A stretch of 64,000 nucleotides of DNA, from contig NZ_LMHH01000001.1 in the NCBI RefSeq assembly GCF_001427865.1, positions 1,736,001 through 1,800,000 of the forward strand. Direction: 5' to 3'. Below the pieces are notes generated by a model. That model worked only from the letters and a program-made list of their open reading frames with translations. It was not told the DNA's origin and did not search any database. Each line of letters starts with the position of its first letter. Within the stretch, counting starts at the first letter, position 1. This DNA comes from Altererythrobacter sp. Root672 (GTDB taxonomy: Bacteria; Pseudomonadota; Alphaproteobacteria; Sphingomonadales; Sphingomonadaceae). Positions 34,661-43,810 of this stretch are shown piece after piece. The translations under genes were made by a program, and so were the position numbers.

Positions 34661-35224
34661 TTACAAATCATCCAGGCTTCCGCAGGCAGGTTCGGGAAAT
34701 CCTGCCACCAACGATTCAAGGCCAACGGCAAAGCTCCGATCGAAGCCGACCAACTCGTCGAGATGATCGTGCAGCGTTTCCGATTGCTCGTATAGGGCCC
34801 ACCCCAGGGTCAGGGAATAGACCGAGGCCTGGTAGGTGAGCGCCTCTGTTCGTGGTAATCCAACAGCGACCAACGGGGCTGCCAGGCGATCTGCTGCGGC
34901 GTTAGTGTCGAGGTCGATCGGACGATTAAGCGCGCATAACCGGGCCGATTCACGATGCGACATCAGGGCCTGGCGAAAGGCATGCCCAAAGGCTTTGAGC
35001 CAGTCACGCCAGCAAGCGTCATTCGGGGCGGCCGCGTAGGCGCGCGAGTAGAATGTCCCCGCCATGTGAGCCAACAGCTCATCTTTGCTTCCTACATGCC
35101 AATAGAGCGCGGAAGCCTGGACTCCCAGGCGCCCCGCCAACGAGCGCATATTCAGCGCCTCGAATCCCTCCTCATCAGCGAGGCTCAGGGCTGCTTCGAC
35201 GATCTGTCGCTGATCCAGTTTCAC
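34661..35224 (-). CDS. TetR-family regulator
   Basis: A 187-residue repressor. The N-terminal HTH reads IVEAALSLADEEGFEALNMR followed by SLAGRLGVQASALYWHV, and the C-terminal part resembles TetR_C (SHRESARLCALNRPID, VYSLTLGWALYEQSETLHDH). It is divergent from the TonB-dependent receptor gene, and a 29-bp inverted repeat lies 36 nt upstream of its start codon. It probably represses itself and perhaps the receptor. The inducer is not known. Confidence 0.9.
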   Translation of the reverse strand: MKLDQRQIVEAALSLADEEGFEALNMRSLAGRLGVQASALYWHVGSKDELLAHMAGTFYSRAYAAAPNDACWRDWLKAFGHAFRQALMSHRESARLCALNRPIDLDTNAAADRLAAPLVAVGLPRTEALTYQASVYSLTLGWALYEQSETLHDHLDELVGFDRSFAVGLESLVAGFPEPACGSLDDL

Positions 35225-35551
35225 GAAGGGATTGTTGTCCAGACGCGTTCGCTTGACAAGTGAACAACGTTCAATGAACCTTGTTCACAGAATAGGAGCG
35301 GCGCAGGACGAGGTCATGATGGAAGCTCAGCAGCGAGTGATCGATCTTTCCGCCCGGCCGACGATCATGCCGGAGCTCGATGATTGAGACGTGACAAATT
35401 CAACCCGCCTTTCAAAATATCGCCTGAGACAAATTACGAATTGGTCGTGACAACACCATAAACAATTTCACCGATCTCATATATTTCCTATTAATTGAAT
35501 GAAGAGAAGAATTGAAAAGTATGTAATTAAGAAACAAAAAAGGAGCTTGGG
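35225..35551. other. AT-rich divergent regulatory region
   Basis: The 327-nt region between tetR and the TonB receptor gene has a 29-bp operator at 35260-35288 and then a much lower GC content toward 35551. A 23-codon frame (35317-35388, MMEAQQRVIDLSARPTIMP...) begins after the operator and could be the remnant of a lost gene start; it is not called as a gene. Confidence 0.5.
35260..35288. promoter_or_regulatory. 29-bp inverted repeat, probable TetR operator
   Basis: GTGAACAACGTTC (35260-35272) and GAACCTTGTTCAC (35276-35288) are inverted around AAT, with one unpaired position. Its position just upstream of tetR and its size fit a TetR-family operator. Confidence 0.7.
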
Positions 35552-37969
35552 ATGCGAAAGATTGTTTGCTCGACGTCGCGTGGCGCTTTAGTCTCCGCGA
35601 GCATCGCTGCTCTGGTTTTGGCGCTCGGCGCCATGCCCGCGGCAGCCCAGGACGATCCCCAGCCAGCCGACCAGGCTTCCGAGCCAACCCCTGGCCAGGA
35701 GGCGGAAATCGTCGTCACCGCCCAGTTTCGAGAACAGCGCCTGCAGGACACGCCGATAGCCATTACGGCGGTGAACGCCGAAATGCTCCAGGCGCGCAGT
35801 CAAACCAACATCGCTGAGGTCGCCGCTCAGGCTCCTAACGTCACCCTCAAACCGCAAGGACCCGCCTTTGGACCCTCGCTCGCGGCATCGATACGCGGCG
35901 TCGGCCAATACGACTTCAACCCTGCGCTCGAGCCCGGCGTCGGTCTGTATGTCGACGACGTCTACTATGCGACCCTTACAGGCGCGATCTTCGACCTGCT
36001 CGATCTCGAGCGGGTTGAGATCCTTCGCGGGCCGCAGGGCACGCTGGCCGGTAAGAACTCGATCGGCGGTGCGGTAAAGCTCTTCTCCAAAAGACCAACC
36101 GGCGACGGAAGCGGATATGTCTATGGCGCTTATGGCAGCCGTAACCGGATCGACCTTCGCGCGGGCGCCGACTTCAAGTTAACCGACGACCTGTTCATGC
36201 GCGTTGCCGGTGTGGCGCGAAAGCAGGGAGGCTACGTCGACCGGCTCGACTTTGGCTGCGTCAATCCTCCGGGCTCGACCCTCAATCCGGCTGTTGGCGG
36301 CGTCGCCTCCCTTACCGGTGGCGATTGCCGGATCACGCGCGACGGGGACGTCAACTATCAGGCCGGTCGCGTGCAGCTGCGCTACACGCCCTCTGACCGC
36401 ATCGACGTCAATATCATTGCCGATTACACAAATGACGATCGCAACGCCGCCGCCAGCGTCCTGCTTCTGGCGAACAACACCGCCAACCCGAACATTCGCG
36501 GGAATGCTACCGCCGTTCCCTATGATAGCCGGTTTATCTGCGGACAGTATTGCAACTACGCGAGCTACTTCTCGCCAGCGGGATCCTGGCAGACGCCTCC
36601 CGTCGCCGGCTTTCCGCTCATCGAGACGCGAGGCGATGGCCGGTCCAAGTTCAACGGCTGGGGCGTCTCGGGCCAGATTGACTTCGACATCAACGACGAT
36701 CTGCAGCTGCAGTCGATCACGGCGTATCGCCAGTACGATCTCGATTTCACCAATGACGATGATAATTCGCCGCTGGCGATCTCCAACGGTTTCGGCAACC
36801 TCGATTACTGGGGGTTCACCCAGGAGCTCCGGCTCAACGGCTCGATGCTCGACGATGCCCTCAACTGGACGCTCGGCGCCTTCTATCTGGACCAGCGCTC
36901 CACGTACGCGACGTTCCAGGACATCCGCTACGCGCCGATCCCGCTCCAGTTCCAGGGTGACGATCCGGTCAACGCCAGCACGAAGGCCGCGTTCGCGGCG
37001 CTATCCTGGGAGATCATCGACGCGCTCACGCTAAATCTCGGCGCGCGCTACACTGACGAGCACAAGGACTATACGTTCTCCCGGCGTAATCGGGACGGCT
37101 CGCTCAACCCGTTCCTGGGCGCGCTTGACGGGGTGACCGGCGTTTACGACGGCAGCAAATTCGACTGGCGCGTGAACCTGCAGTATCGCCTGAGTGACGA
37201 GGTGATGACCTACGCGCAGGTCTCCACCGGTTTCAAAGGCGGCGGCATTGGCCCGCGGCCGTTCAATCCGGCACAGGTTCAGCCGTTCGGTCCTGAAACC
37301 CTCACCGCGTATGAAGTGGGCATCAAGACCGACCTCTTCGATCGGGTTGTGCGGTTGAACGCGGCGGCGTTCTTCTCCGACTACACCGACATCCAGCTCA
37401 CCTTGCTTGCCTGTCCGCAGTTCGGCGGGCCCGGCCCCTGCGCCCTCCCGCAGAACGCCGGCGACGCGCACATTAAGGGCCTGGAACTGGAGACGACCAT
37501 TGACCCGGGCAATGGACTGCTCGTTGACGGTTCACTCAGTTATCTCGACTTTGACTACACCTCGATCAATCCGCAGGCAGGCGGACCGAGCGCGCCAGGG
37601 GGCGTGCAGGAAGGGATGATTGCCCCCTACACCCCCAAGTGGAAGTGGGCGCTAGGTGTGCAGTATGAAATCGATCTTGGGACCACCGGTTCGATCACGC
37701 CGCGTGTCGATGCCTCCTACCAGTCGGACATCTTCTCAAACGCCGTTAATGGGCCAAACAACCATATCGATGGCTACACCTTGGCCAATGCTCGCCTGAC
37801 CTGGAGAAATCCTGACGAGGATCTCGAGGTCTCGCTGGAAGTGACCAACCTGTTCGACAAATACTACCTGTTGACGAGTTTTGACCTGACGGGCGCCGGC
37901 GCCGGGCTTGTGTCCGGGCAGCCGGGACGGCCGCGTGAATGGGCCGTCAGCGTCAAGAAGACGTTTTGA
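35552..37969 (+). CDS. TonB-dependent outer-membrane receptor
   Basis: An 805-residue outer-membrane protein. The signal peptide (about residues 1-32, ending PAAAQ) is followed by a low-complexity linker, the TonB box EIVVTAQ, a plug domain (LQDTPIAITAVNAEMLQ, VGLYVDDVYYATLTGAIFDL, VEILRGPQGTLAGKNSIGGA) and a 22-strand-type barrel ending in WAVSVKKTF with the terminal Phe required for assembly. It imports a large or scarce substrate using TonB energy; the substrate cannot be read from sequence. GGAGC precedes ATG 35552. The divergent TetR gene and 29-bp operator suggest substrate-linked control. Confidence 0.95.
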   Translation: MRKIVCSTSRGALVSASIAALVLALGAMPAAAQDDPQPADQASEPTPGQEAEIVVTAQFREQRLQDTPIAITAVNAEMLQARSQTNIAEVAAQAPNVTLKPQGPAFGPSLAASIRGVGQYDFNPALEPGVGLYVDDVYYATLTGAIFDLLDLERVEILRGPQGTLAGKNSIGGAVKLFSKRPTGDGSGYVYGAYGSRNRIDLRAGADFKLTDDLFMRVAGVARKQGGYVDRLDFGCVNPPGSTLNPAVGGVASLTGGDCRITRDGDVNYQAGRVQLRYTPSDRIDVNIIADYTNDDRNAAASVLLLANNTANPNIRGNATAVPYDSRFICGQYCNYASYFSPAGSWQTPPVAGFPLIETRGDGRSKFNGWGVSGQIDFDINDDLQLQSITAYRQYDLDFTNDDDNSPLAISNGFGNLDYWGFTQELRLNGSMLDDALNWTLGAFYLDQRSTYATFQDIRYAPIPLQFQGDDPVNASTKAAFAALSWEIIDALTLNLGARYTDEHKDYTFSRRNRDGSLNPFLGALDGVTGVYDGSKFDWRVNLQYRLSDEVMTYAQVSTGFKGGGIGPRPFNPAQVQPFGPETLTAYEVGIKTDLFDRVVRLNAAAFFSDYTDIQLTLLACPQFGGPGPCALPQNAGDAHIKGLELETTIDPGNGLLVDGSLSYLDFDYTSINPQAGGPSAPGGVQEGMIAPYTPKWKWALGVQYEIDLGTTGSITPRVDASYQSDIFSNAVNGPNNHIDGYTLANARLTWRNPDEDLEVSLEVTNLFDKYYLLTSFDLTGAGAGLVSGQPGRPREWAVSVKKTF

Positions 37970-37988
37970 TGAGGCCAGCCCGATCTCG

Positions 37989-38011
37989 TTGAGCGCCACA
38001 TTGGCGCTCAA
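37989..38011. terminator. Hairpin between convergent receptor and kinase genes
   Basis: TTGAGCGCCA (37989-37998) pairs perfectly with TGGCGCTCAA (38002-38011) around a CAT loop, 19 nt after the receptor stop. It can serve transcripts from either side. Confidence 0.65.
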
Positions 38012-38070
38012 CGCGATTATCACGGCATCGACGTTTCCTGCCCGCGTGGAAGGCGCGAGGTAAAATGGGG

Positions 38071-40020
38071 TCAGTTCGCTGACGTGCCGATCCAACTGCC
38101 TGCGAGCGGAAGCTCCACATGGAAAGTCGAGCCGATGGGCACATCGGGATCCAGCCAGATCCGACCTCCGTGCCGCTCCACGATGGCCTTGGTGATCGCG
38201 AGACCTAGCCCGGTGCCCGACTGCTGCCTCTGCGATGTGGCGTCCTGCTGCGCGAAACGCGTGAAGAGCCGGCTCCTGAACTCGGGAGCGATACCCGGCC
38301 CCTGATCGATCACACTGATCCGAGCCTTGGCGCCCTCAATTTCCAGCTGCACCCGGACCTCGCTGCCGCGGGGCGAAAACTTGGCGGCATTCGAGAGCAG
38401 ATTGGCCAGTACCTGTTCTATACGGAGAGGGTCGACGCGGGCCATGACCGGTCTCGCGGTCAGTTGGACTTTCAACGTCACCCCGAAGCGCTCTGCGTAG
38501 GGCTGATTATGGTCTACGGCATCTCGTACCAGGTCGCGCAGGTCGACGTCCTTGAACTCGAACTCGGCGGTTCCCGACGCCAGTTTGTCCATGTCGAGGA
38601 GGTCGTTCACAAGCGCTATAAGGCGCTCGCAGTTCCGCAACGCGATTTGCGCCAGCCTGGCTCCCTTTTCGGGCTCTACCGTTGATCCCACCATCAGCCC
38701 CAGTGACCCGGCTATCGCTGTGAGGGGGGTGCGAAGCTCATGGCTGACAGTCGAGACCAGTTCCTCCTTCAAGCGGGCAGCCTTGCGCTCGTCGGTCACA
38801 TCCCGGGTAATGAGCAGGTAACGCCCGCCTGAAATTGTCCGCCCGAAAAGCTCGAGCATGCGGCCGTCCTCGCGAAGCATCTCGGCTCGCTGCTCTTCAC
38901 CCTTCGCAATCGAGGTGATGATTTTGTCGGTGATCTCCGCAGGATCTCCTTCCCCCACTTCGCCGCGCTCGGCGTTGATCCTAATGAGTTCGCGCAGCTC
39001 TGTGCCGACCTTGAGCGCGTCGGGGGCAAAGCCGAACATATCGCACAACCGCTGATTCCAGATCATCAGCCGCAAGTTGGGATCGGTAAGCAGGATGCCC
39101 TGGGTGACATTCTCGAACGTGAGTTCGAGCAGCTCTCGTTCCTCTCGCGCCCGCAACCACGCCTGATGGAGAAGCCAGGCCAGCAAGGCTGCCACGAACA
39201 TCAGCGCCAAAGCCAGCGCCGGGATCATTCGCCTCTCGACCTGCTCGCCGGGCTGGAACGGGGCCCAAACTATATAGCCGATGGTCAGCCCTGCCCGGTT
39301 TCGGACTGGCAGCGAGGCCTCGCCCTGGGGCTTCCAGCTGAACTTTGCGTCCTTGGCCAGGAAGTCGCGTGAGAGGCGATTGAGCAACGTTCCATCAAGA
39401 TAGCGCACGCTGACGTGCAGGTATTCCGTACCCGGCTGCTGACTGCCCTCCCCCGTCTCGGGTACGATGGGCTTGATGCTCAGGATGGCAGGTCGATCCG
39501 CGACGACGACCATGTCCCACACACCGGGCGTTTCGCCTTCGCCGGCTGTGAGGGGACGCGAAGGTGACCGAAGAGTGCTGCGTAGTTCTTCGGCCAGCGG
39601 GAGGGCGTGGGTCGCTACCCGTCGAAAAGTTCCAGGATCAGCACGAACTCCTCCTTGCATTGCGTAGATCGGCTGGTCACCCGGATCGAGCAGGTAGACT
39701 TCGTCGTGTCCGTAGTACGAGTGGAACCAGATCCCGAGATTGTTGTCGATCCACCGGTAATCGAGCGGCCGCTTGCGCAACTGCTGAACCGCATCGTCCC
39801 AGCGGGTCGAAGCCTCCTGATCGTTTACGACCTTCGCAATGGCTTGCTGCATGCCAAGCGCGATCAGCCGATTTTGTCGCTCAGCGGCCAGGTCGTCGGA
39901 CCGACTGGTGGAGTAATGAAGCACCGACCCGATGATCAGCGCCAGGAGGGCGATTGCACCCAGCGTCGGGAGAAACACGGTTGGCAGTGCTGCCCGGAAT
40001 TTCGCTGGCGGGGATACCAT
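38071..40020 (-). CDS. Membrane sensor histidine kinase with periplasmic domain and PAS
   Basis: A 649-residue kinase. A transmembrane helix (VFLPTLGAIALLALIIGSVL) and a second one near residue 285 (LALALMFVAALLAWLLH) enclose a periplasmic CHASE4-like domain (VVNDQEASTRWDDAVQQLRK). A PAS domain (LELTFENVTQGILLTDPNLR), HisKA with the H-box STVSHELRTPLTAIAGSLGL, and HATPase_c with NLLSNAAKFSP, DQGPGIAPEF and GTGLGLAI follow. There is no adjacent response regulator, so its partner is elsewhere. ATG 40020 is used because it starts the first membrane helix; the open frame extends to 40182. Confidence 0.9.
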   Translation of the reverse strand: MVSPPAKFRAALPTVFLPTLGAIALLALIIGSVLHYSTSRSDDLAAERQNRLIALGMQQAIAKVVNDQEASTRWDDAVQQLRKRPLDYRWIDNNLGIWFHSYYGHDEVYLLDPGDQPIYAMQGGVRADPGTFRRVATHALPLAEELRSTLRSPSRPLTAGEGETPGVWDMVVVADRPAILSIKPIVPETGEGSQQPGTEYLHVSVRYLDGTLLNRLSRDFLAKDAKFSWKPQGEASLPVRNRAGLTIGYIVWAPFQPGEQVERRMIPALALALMFVAALLAWLLHQAWLRAREERELLELTFENVTQGILLTDPNLRLMIWNQRLCDMFGFAPDALKVGTELRELIRINAERGEVGEGDPAEITDKIITSIAKGEEQRAEMLREDGRMLELFGRTISGGRYLLITRDVTDERKAARLKEELVSTVSHELRTPLTAIAGSLGLMVGSTVEPEKGARLAQIALRNCERLIALVNDLLDMDKLASGTAEFEFKDVDLRDLVRDAVDHNQPYAERFGVTLKVQLTARPVMARVDPLRIEQVLANLLSNAAKFSPRGSEVRVQLEIEGAKARISVIDQGPGIAPEFRSRLFTRFAQQDATSQRQQSGTGLGLAITKAIVERHGGRIWLDPDVPIGSTFHVELPLAGSWIGTSAN

Positions 40021-40430
40021 GAGACGAACTAGACCGGAACAACTCCAGCAAGCTTGGTTTGAAAGCGAGCCTATCAATCCCTCGAGGTAGTGGATCGATT
40101 GGATCGGCATGAGGCGAGCCCACCCGGATCTACCGAGCCGCCCGACGTGCGAGCCAATTTGAAACGAGCGGCAAGTTAGCACTTGGCCGACGTCGTGACG
40201 CGGTTCTGTCAGTCGGCGCGACGCTGATCGTGCCTGCCGACCCCCGCGGCGGGATTCGGCCGGCGAATGGCGGCACCCTGCAGGATTTCGTCACGGCGCG
40301 GCTTAGGGCTCTTCCTGCCCAACGCGCTGGTCGGCAGGTCGACGCTGTCATTGCGTCCTGAGGCTCCTGGTTCAGCTCTGGTGGGGGCTGCACGGGCGCA
40401 ATACCCTCGCGCTGTCCTTCCAAGAGGCCG
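40021..40430. other. Junction region between kinase and conjugation genes
   Basis: This 410-nt region, between two minus-strand genes, has no ORF with family features. It could contain a boundary of the conjugative module; I saw no repeat or att-like sequence that proves it. Confidence 0.4.
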
Positions 40431-40652
40431 TCAGAACTTTCGCCGCTTGCCCTCAAACCCGTCCTTCACATCGGCAATCCAGGCGACGATCTCCCGCTCG
40501 CTCCACCGCGCCGCAAACGGCGAAATCTTGTACTGTTTCGGGAATAGGCCCCTGCCGATCAAGTCATAGATCATCGACTTGCCGAGCCCGACACGCCGGC
40601 TCACCTCGGCAAGCCGCAGAAGCCTCTCGGGTTGCTCGCCGCTTTCAGACAT
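40431..40652 (-). CDS. AlpA-family small HTH regulator
   Basis: A 73-residue protein: LLRLAEVSRRVGLGKSMIYD followed by LIGRGLFPKQYKISPFAARW and SEREIVAWIADVK, the AlpA/excisionase-like winged HTH. AlpA proteins activate excision or integrase genes of mobile elements. It is the last gene of the trb operon and overlaps the DUF2274 gene by 8 nt. No integrase gene is visible in the window, so its target lies outside or has been lost. Confidence 0.87.
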   Translation of the reverse strand: MSESGEQPERLLRLAEVSRRVGLGKSMIYDLIGRGLFPKQYKISPFAARWSEREIVAWIADVKDGFEGKRRKF

Positions 40653-40884
40653 GGCGTTGAACAGAACCGGGCAGGTTCTTGCGCGCTTTCGCAAATCCGC
40701 GGTCGCTGGCGACGAAGGCCGCCAGCATTTGCGGGATGAGTTCCGAGACCGGTTCGGCCTCCCCGTATGTGTCGCGGTAGACTTCGGCGTAATCGCACAA
40801 AGCCGCATGCAGCTCGGGCATGAGCGCAATCGTGACCTTGATCGGGGTACGGTCGGGCAGCTTCTGAAGGCGAAGTTCGGTCAT
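40645..40884 (-). CDS. DUF2274 family protein
   Basis: A 79-residue protein, MTELRLQKLPDRTPIKVTIA followed by LMPELHAALCDYAEVYRDTY and LIPQMLAAFVASDRGFAKAR. DUF2274 genes almost always follow trbI in Trb-type conjugation loci. The start overlaps the trbI stop codon (ATGA). The sequence has a ribbon-helix-helix-like layout (short strand, two helices), so DNA binding is possible. Confidence 0.85.
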   Translation of the reverse strand: MTELRLQKLPDRTPIKVTIALMPELHAALCDYAEVYRDTYGEAEPVSELIPQMLAAFVASDRGFAKARKNLPGSVQRHV

Positions 40885-42044
40885 GGAGCTTTGTCTTCCC
40901 AAGGGCGCAGGACGAGATCCTCGTTGACGATCGCGCGCACCGGCCAGCCAGGCCGGACGGTGAGCGTCGGTGAGACTTCGAGATCGCGCGCGACGATGCG
41001 ATCGCCGGCACGCGCGGCGTTGTCCTGCGCGGATTCGCGCAGCGCCCGTGTCAGGTCGCCCTCGTCGTCGCCCAGGCCGATCTCGGTACCGACGCCGAGG
41101 AGGGTCGACATCGCAATGCCTTTGAGTAACCGACCAGTGTGAAAGTCGACGCCATCTTCAAGGCCGGCGTAACCCGCCCTGTCGGTAGCCGGCATATCGC
41201 CGAGTTCGACCGACGACCCGTCGGGAAAGACGACGCGCTGCCACACGAGCATCGCCCGCCGCTGGCCGTAGGCGACCCCGCTTTCATAGCGCCCCACCAG
41301 GCGCGCGCCCTGCGGGATCAGCACCGTGCGCCCGGTCGCGCTGTCGCGCACATTCTCGGTCACTTGCGCGATGACCAGGCCGGGAAGGTCCGAGTTGAGC
41401 CCGGTGACGAGGCTCGCGGCAATCACCGTGCCCGCGGTGAGCGTCCACGGCGACGGCGCCGGCCTGATCGAAGGCCCGGCTTTGACAGCCTGCGGAGCGG
41501 AAGCGATTGTCTCAGTGGCGGGCGCCATTGCCGGCGCATCCTCCGGCCCCGCACTGGCGCCTTGCCCCGAGCGCTGCACGAGCAAGCCGGACGATCGCGC
41601 CGCCTCGCGCTCGGCGGCACGGCGCTGCCGCTCCGCCTCCGCGGCAACGAGCGCCTGGTCTGCAGCGGACACTTCCTGCGCGCCGGGCGCAGGCTCCTCC
41701 AGACCGCGCTGGTGCTCGAGGATCGGCCGACCGAGGTCTCCGGGCAACGGCGGGCCGAGCTCTGGGACATCGCCGTAGCTGCCCGGGGCATCGGCAAGCG
41801 TGTCGGGGAGGCCGGCGCTTGCCGGCACGCTTCCATCATCATCGATACTTGCAACTCGAAAATTCGGCCGCTCAAGCGCGAACCAGGTCACGCCGGCGAG
41901 CCCCGCCGCGGCCGCACCCGCCAATCCGATCACGAGCCCGCGACGGAAGCGCACGGCGGTGCGCGGACGACCGCGCAGCACCAGGGTATCGGGATCCTCC
42001 TTCGGGGGAAGGACCGGCCCCCGCTCGAGCGTGGGGCCGCTCAT
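40881..42044 (-). CDS. trbI: Conjugal transfer protein TrbI (VirB10-like)
   Basis: A 387-residue VirB10 homologue spanning inner and outer membranes in the type IV secretion channel. A proline-rich cytoplasmic lead is followed by a membrane helix (GLVIGLAGAAAAGLAGVTWF) and a periplasmic TrbI domain: LTAGTVIAASLVTGLNSDLP, GLVIAQVTENVRDSATGRTV, LIPQGARLVGRYESGVAYGQ and the antenna-region AGYAGLEDGVDFHTGR. Start ATG 42044 overlaps trbG stop (ATGA). Confidence 0.93.
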   Translation of the reverse strand: MSGPTLERGPVLPPKEDPDTLVLRGRPRTAVRFRRGLVIGLAGAAAAGLAGVTWFALERPNFRVASIDDDGSVPASAGLPDTLADAPGSYGDVPELGPPLPGDLGRPILEHQRGLEEPAPGAQEVSAADQALVAAEAERQRRAAEREAARSSGLLVQRSGQGASAGPEDAPAMAPATETIASAPQAVKAGPSIRPAPSPWTLTAGTVIAASLVTGLNSDLPGLVIAQVTENVRDSATGRTVLIPQGARLVGRYESGVAYGQRRAMLVWQRVVFPDGSSVELGDMPATDRAGYAGLEDGVDFHTGRLLKGIAMSTLLGVGTEIGLGDDEGDLTRALRESAQDNAARAGDRIVARDLEVSPTLTVRPGWPVRAIVNEDLVLRPWEDKAP

Positions 42045-43066
42045 CGCCCGCCCTTCCGCGAACGCCGCCCCGAAGCGCCGGCGCTCGTGCGAAGGATCCG
42101 CACGACCTGCTGCCGGCCCTCGCCGAGCCGCAGTTCGGCTGTGGCGAACAGGCGATCCACGACATAGTACCGCCCGCGCAGTCGATAATTGACGAGCTCG
42201 GTCACGCCTCCTTCCCCGCTGACGAACAGCGGGGGCGCCTCGCCCTGCGCGAGGGCTTCGGGGAACTCGATGAAGACCTGCGTGCCGTCGTCGAAGGCGC
42301 GCAGCGGACGCCACGGTGGATCGTCGCCCTCGATAGCATAGCCGAACGACAGGCGTTCGAGGCTGATGCCGGCCACGCGCTCCGCCGGCAGCGGGCCCGC
42401 CTCGCCCGATCGATCGAGTACCTTGAGCGCGCCCTGGGGATAGGACCACGACATGCTCGCCATCGCCGCGCCCGAGTTGCTCTCGAGCAGCACGTGATAG
42501 ACACGCCGGTCGGTCGCGATCACGAGGTTGGTGCTGAGCCCGGGCGCGGTCGGCTTGACCAGCACATGCGTCCGCCGCGTCGCACCGGTGCCGCTGGCCG
42601 TGTCGCCGATGACCCAGCGCACCGTGTCGCCGGCCGCGACCGAGACCAGCGTTTCCCCTGGTTCAAGTGCGATCTCGCTGACGCGCTCGGGCGCGGTGTA
42701 AAGCCGGTAGATTGCGCCCTGCGTCCAGTCGTAGACCTGCACCGCATTGAGCCAGGCTTCGCGGCTCGGCTCGCGCACGGCCTCGCGATTGGCGGCAGCG
42801 ACCCGGGATAGCGGCGGGCCGGCGGGCCGCGCGGGGGACGCCGCGGCAAACACCGGCGCCGCGATCGCAACCGGCGCGGGCGCCGCCAGCGCCTGAACCA
42901 CGGGCTCGGTGAAGAACGGCGGGGCGTCTGGCTCCCTGTGCGCCTCGACCAGCGTTGACTGTGGCGGAACGGGCGGCGCGGTCTCGAGCCTTTCTTTGCC
43001 GGCGCAAGCGGAGAGCAGCATCGCGGGCAGCAGGATCGTCACCGGGATCGGGGGAGAGCTCTTCAT
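42041..43066 (-). CDS. trbG: Conjugal transfer protein TrbG (VirB9-like)
   Basis: A 341-residue VirB9 homologue of the outer-membrane core complex. It begins with a signal that looks like a lipoprotein (ILLPAMLLSACAGKE). The VirB9 domain has YDWTQGAIYRLYTAPERVSE, LVSVAAGDTVRWVIGD and, in the C-terminal part, PRGFEDG-type strand LRAFDDGTQVFIEFPEALAQ and YVVDRLFATAELRLG. VirB7 is not separately encoded here; the lipid anchor may replace it. Start overlaps trbF stop. Confidence 0.92.
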   Translation of the reverse strand: MKSSPPIPVTILLPAMLLSACAGKERLETAPPVPPQSTLVEAHREPDAPPFFTEPVVQALAAPAPVAIAAPVFAAASPARPAGPPLSRVAAANREAVREPSREAWLNAVQVYDWTQGAIYRLYTAPERVSEIALEPGETLVSVAAGDTVRWVIGDTASGTGATRRTHVLVKPTAPGLSTNLVIATDRRVYHVLLESNSGAAMASMSWSYPQGALKVLDRSGEAGPLPAERVAGISLERLSFGYAIEGDDPPWRPLRAFDDGTQVFIEFPEALAQGEAPPLFVSGEGGVTELVNYRLRGRYYVVDRLFATAELRLGEGRQQVVRILRTSAGASGRRSRKGGR

Positions 43067-43806
43067 GGCAAGGTCCTTTCGGGAGCGGTCGTGACGGGAG
43101 CCGGCCGGGGCGTAGCCGGCGCGGTTTCGAGCTCCCGCGCCCAGTCGATTGCATCGACGTAGAGCCCGAGCGGGTTCTTGCGCAGCGCCTCGGCCGTGGC
43201 CGGCGGGCGCAGGGCAATGCCAAGGATCGCGGTCCAGCGCGCGGTCCCCGCGAGACTGCCTCGCTCGTAGGCGGTCTCGGTCCATTTGACCTGGAACGAG
43301 CGGTCCGAGGCCCGCACGACGCTTGTGACCTGCACCGAGACGGTGCGGCTGCCGACCCCGGCGAAGGGGTCGGCGGCGCGGGCGTATTCGCCGAGGAACT
43401 TCGCGCCGCGGGTCGTGACCATGTCGTAGGCAGCGAGCCAGTCCTGCCGCATGAGCACCGGATCAAGCGAGACCGAGCGCACCTCGCTCACAAAGCGGGC
43501 AAGATGCCAGGCGATTTGCGGATCGGTCGGCCGGTAGCCCGCCGCAACGGGGGCAACCGCGCGGGCTTCACCCAGGCGGTCGACCTCGACCACATACGGG
43601 ACGATCCGGCTCTGGCGAGATTGCCACAGGAGGCCGCCCGCGAGCGCCGCTGAAAGACCCAGTCCGCCAAGCGCCATCAGCCGCCAGTTACGTGCCTGGA
43701 CGCGGGCAGAGCCAATCCGCTCGTCCCACACCTGCCCGGCGCGCTGGTAGGGTGTCTCGGGCTCGGGGGTATCGCCATATCTTTGTGCCGCACGTCTGAA
43801 CTTCAT
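43063..43806 (-). CDS. trbF: Conjugal transfer protein TrbF (VirB8-like)
   Basis: A 247-residue inner-membrane VirB8 homologue. The pattern is typical: PYQRAGQVWDERIGSARVQA, one membrane helix (MALGGLGLSAALAGGLLW), the periplasmic VIPYVVEVDRLGE-like strand (IVPYVVEVDRLGEARAVAPV) and QVKWTETAYERGSLAGTARW. Start at ATG 43806; the open frame to 44043 runs over trbL and is ignored. Confidence 0.92.
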   Translation of the reverse strand: MKFRRAAQRYGDTPEPETPYQRAGQVWDERIGSARVQARNWRLMALGGLGLSAALAGGLLWQSRQSRIVPYVVEVDRLGEARAVAPVAAGYRPTDPQIAWHLARFVSEVRSVSLDPVLMRQDWLAAYDMVTTRGAKFLGEYARAADPFAGVGSRTVSVQVTSVVRASDRSFQVKWTETAYERGSLAGTARWTAILGIALRPPATAEALRKNPLGLYVDAIDWARELETAPATPRPAPVTTAPERTLP

Positions 43807-43810
43807 GGGA

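Noticed and set aside
40924-40937. TTGACGATCG half-palindrome inside trbI
   Set aside because: The second half (GCGCGC) does not match TCAA and it lies within a coding region.
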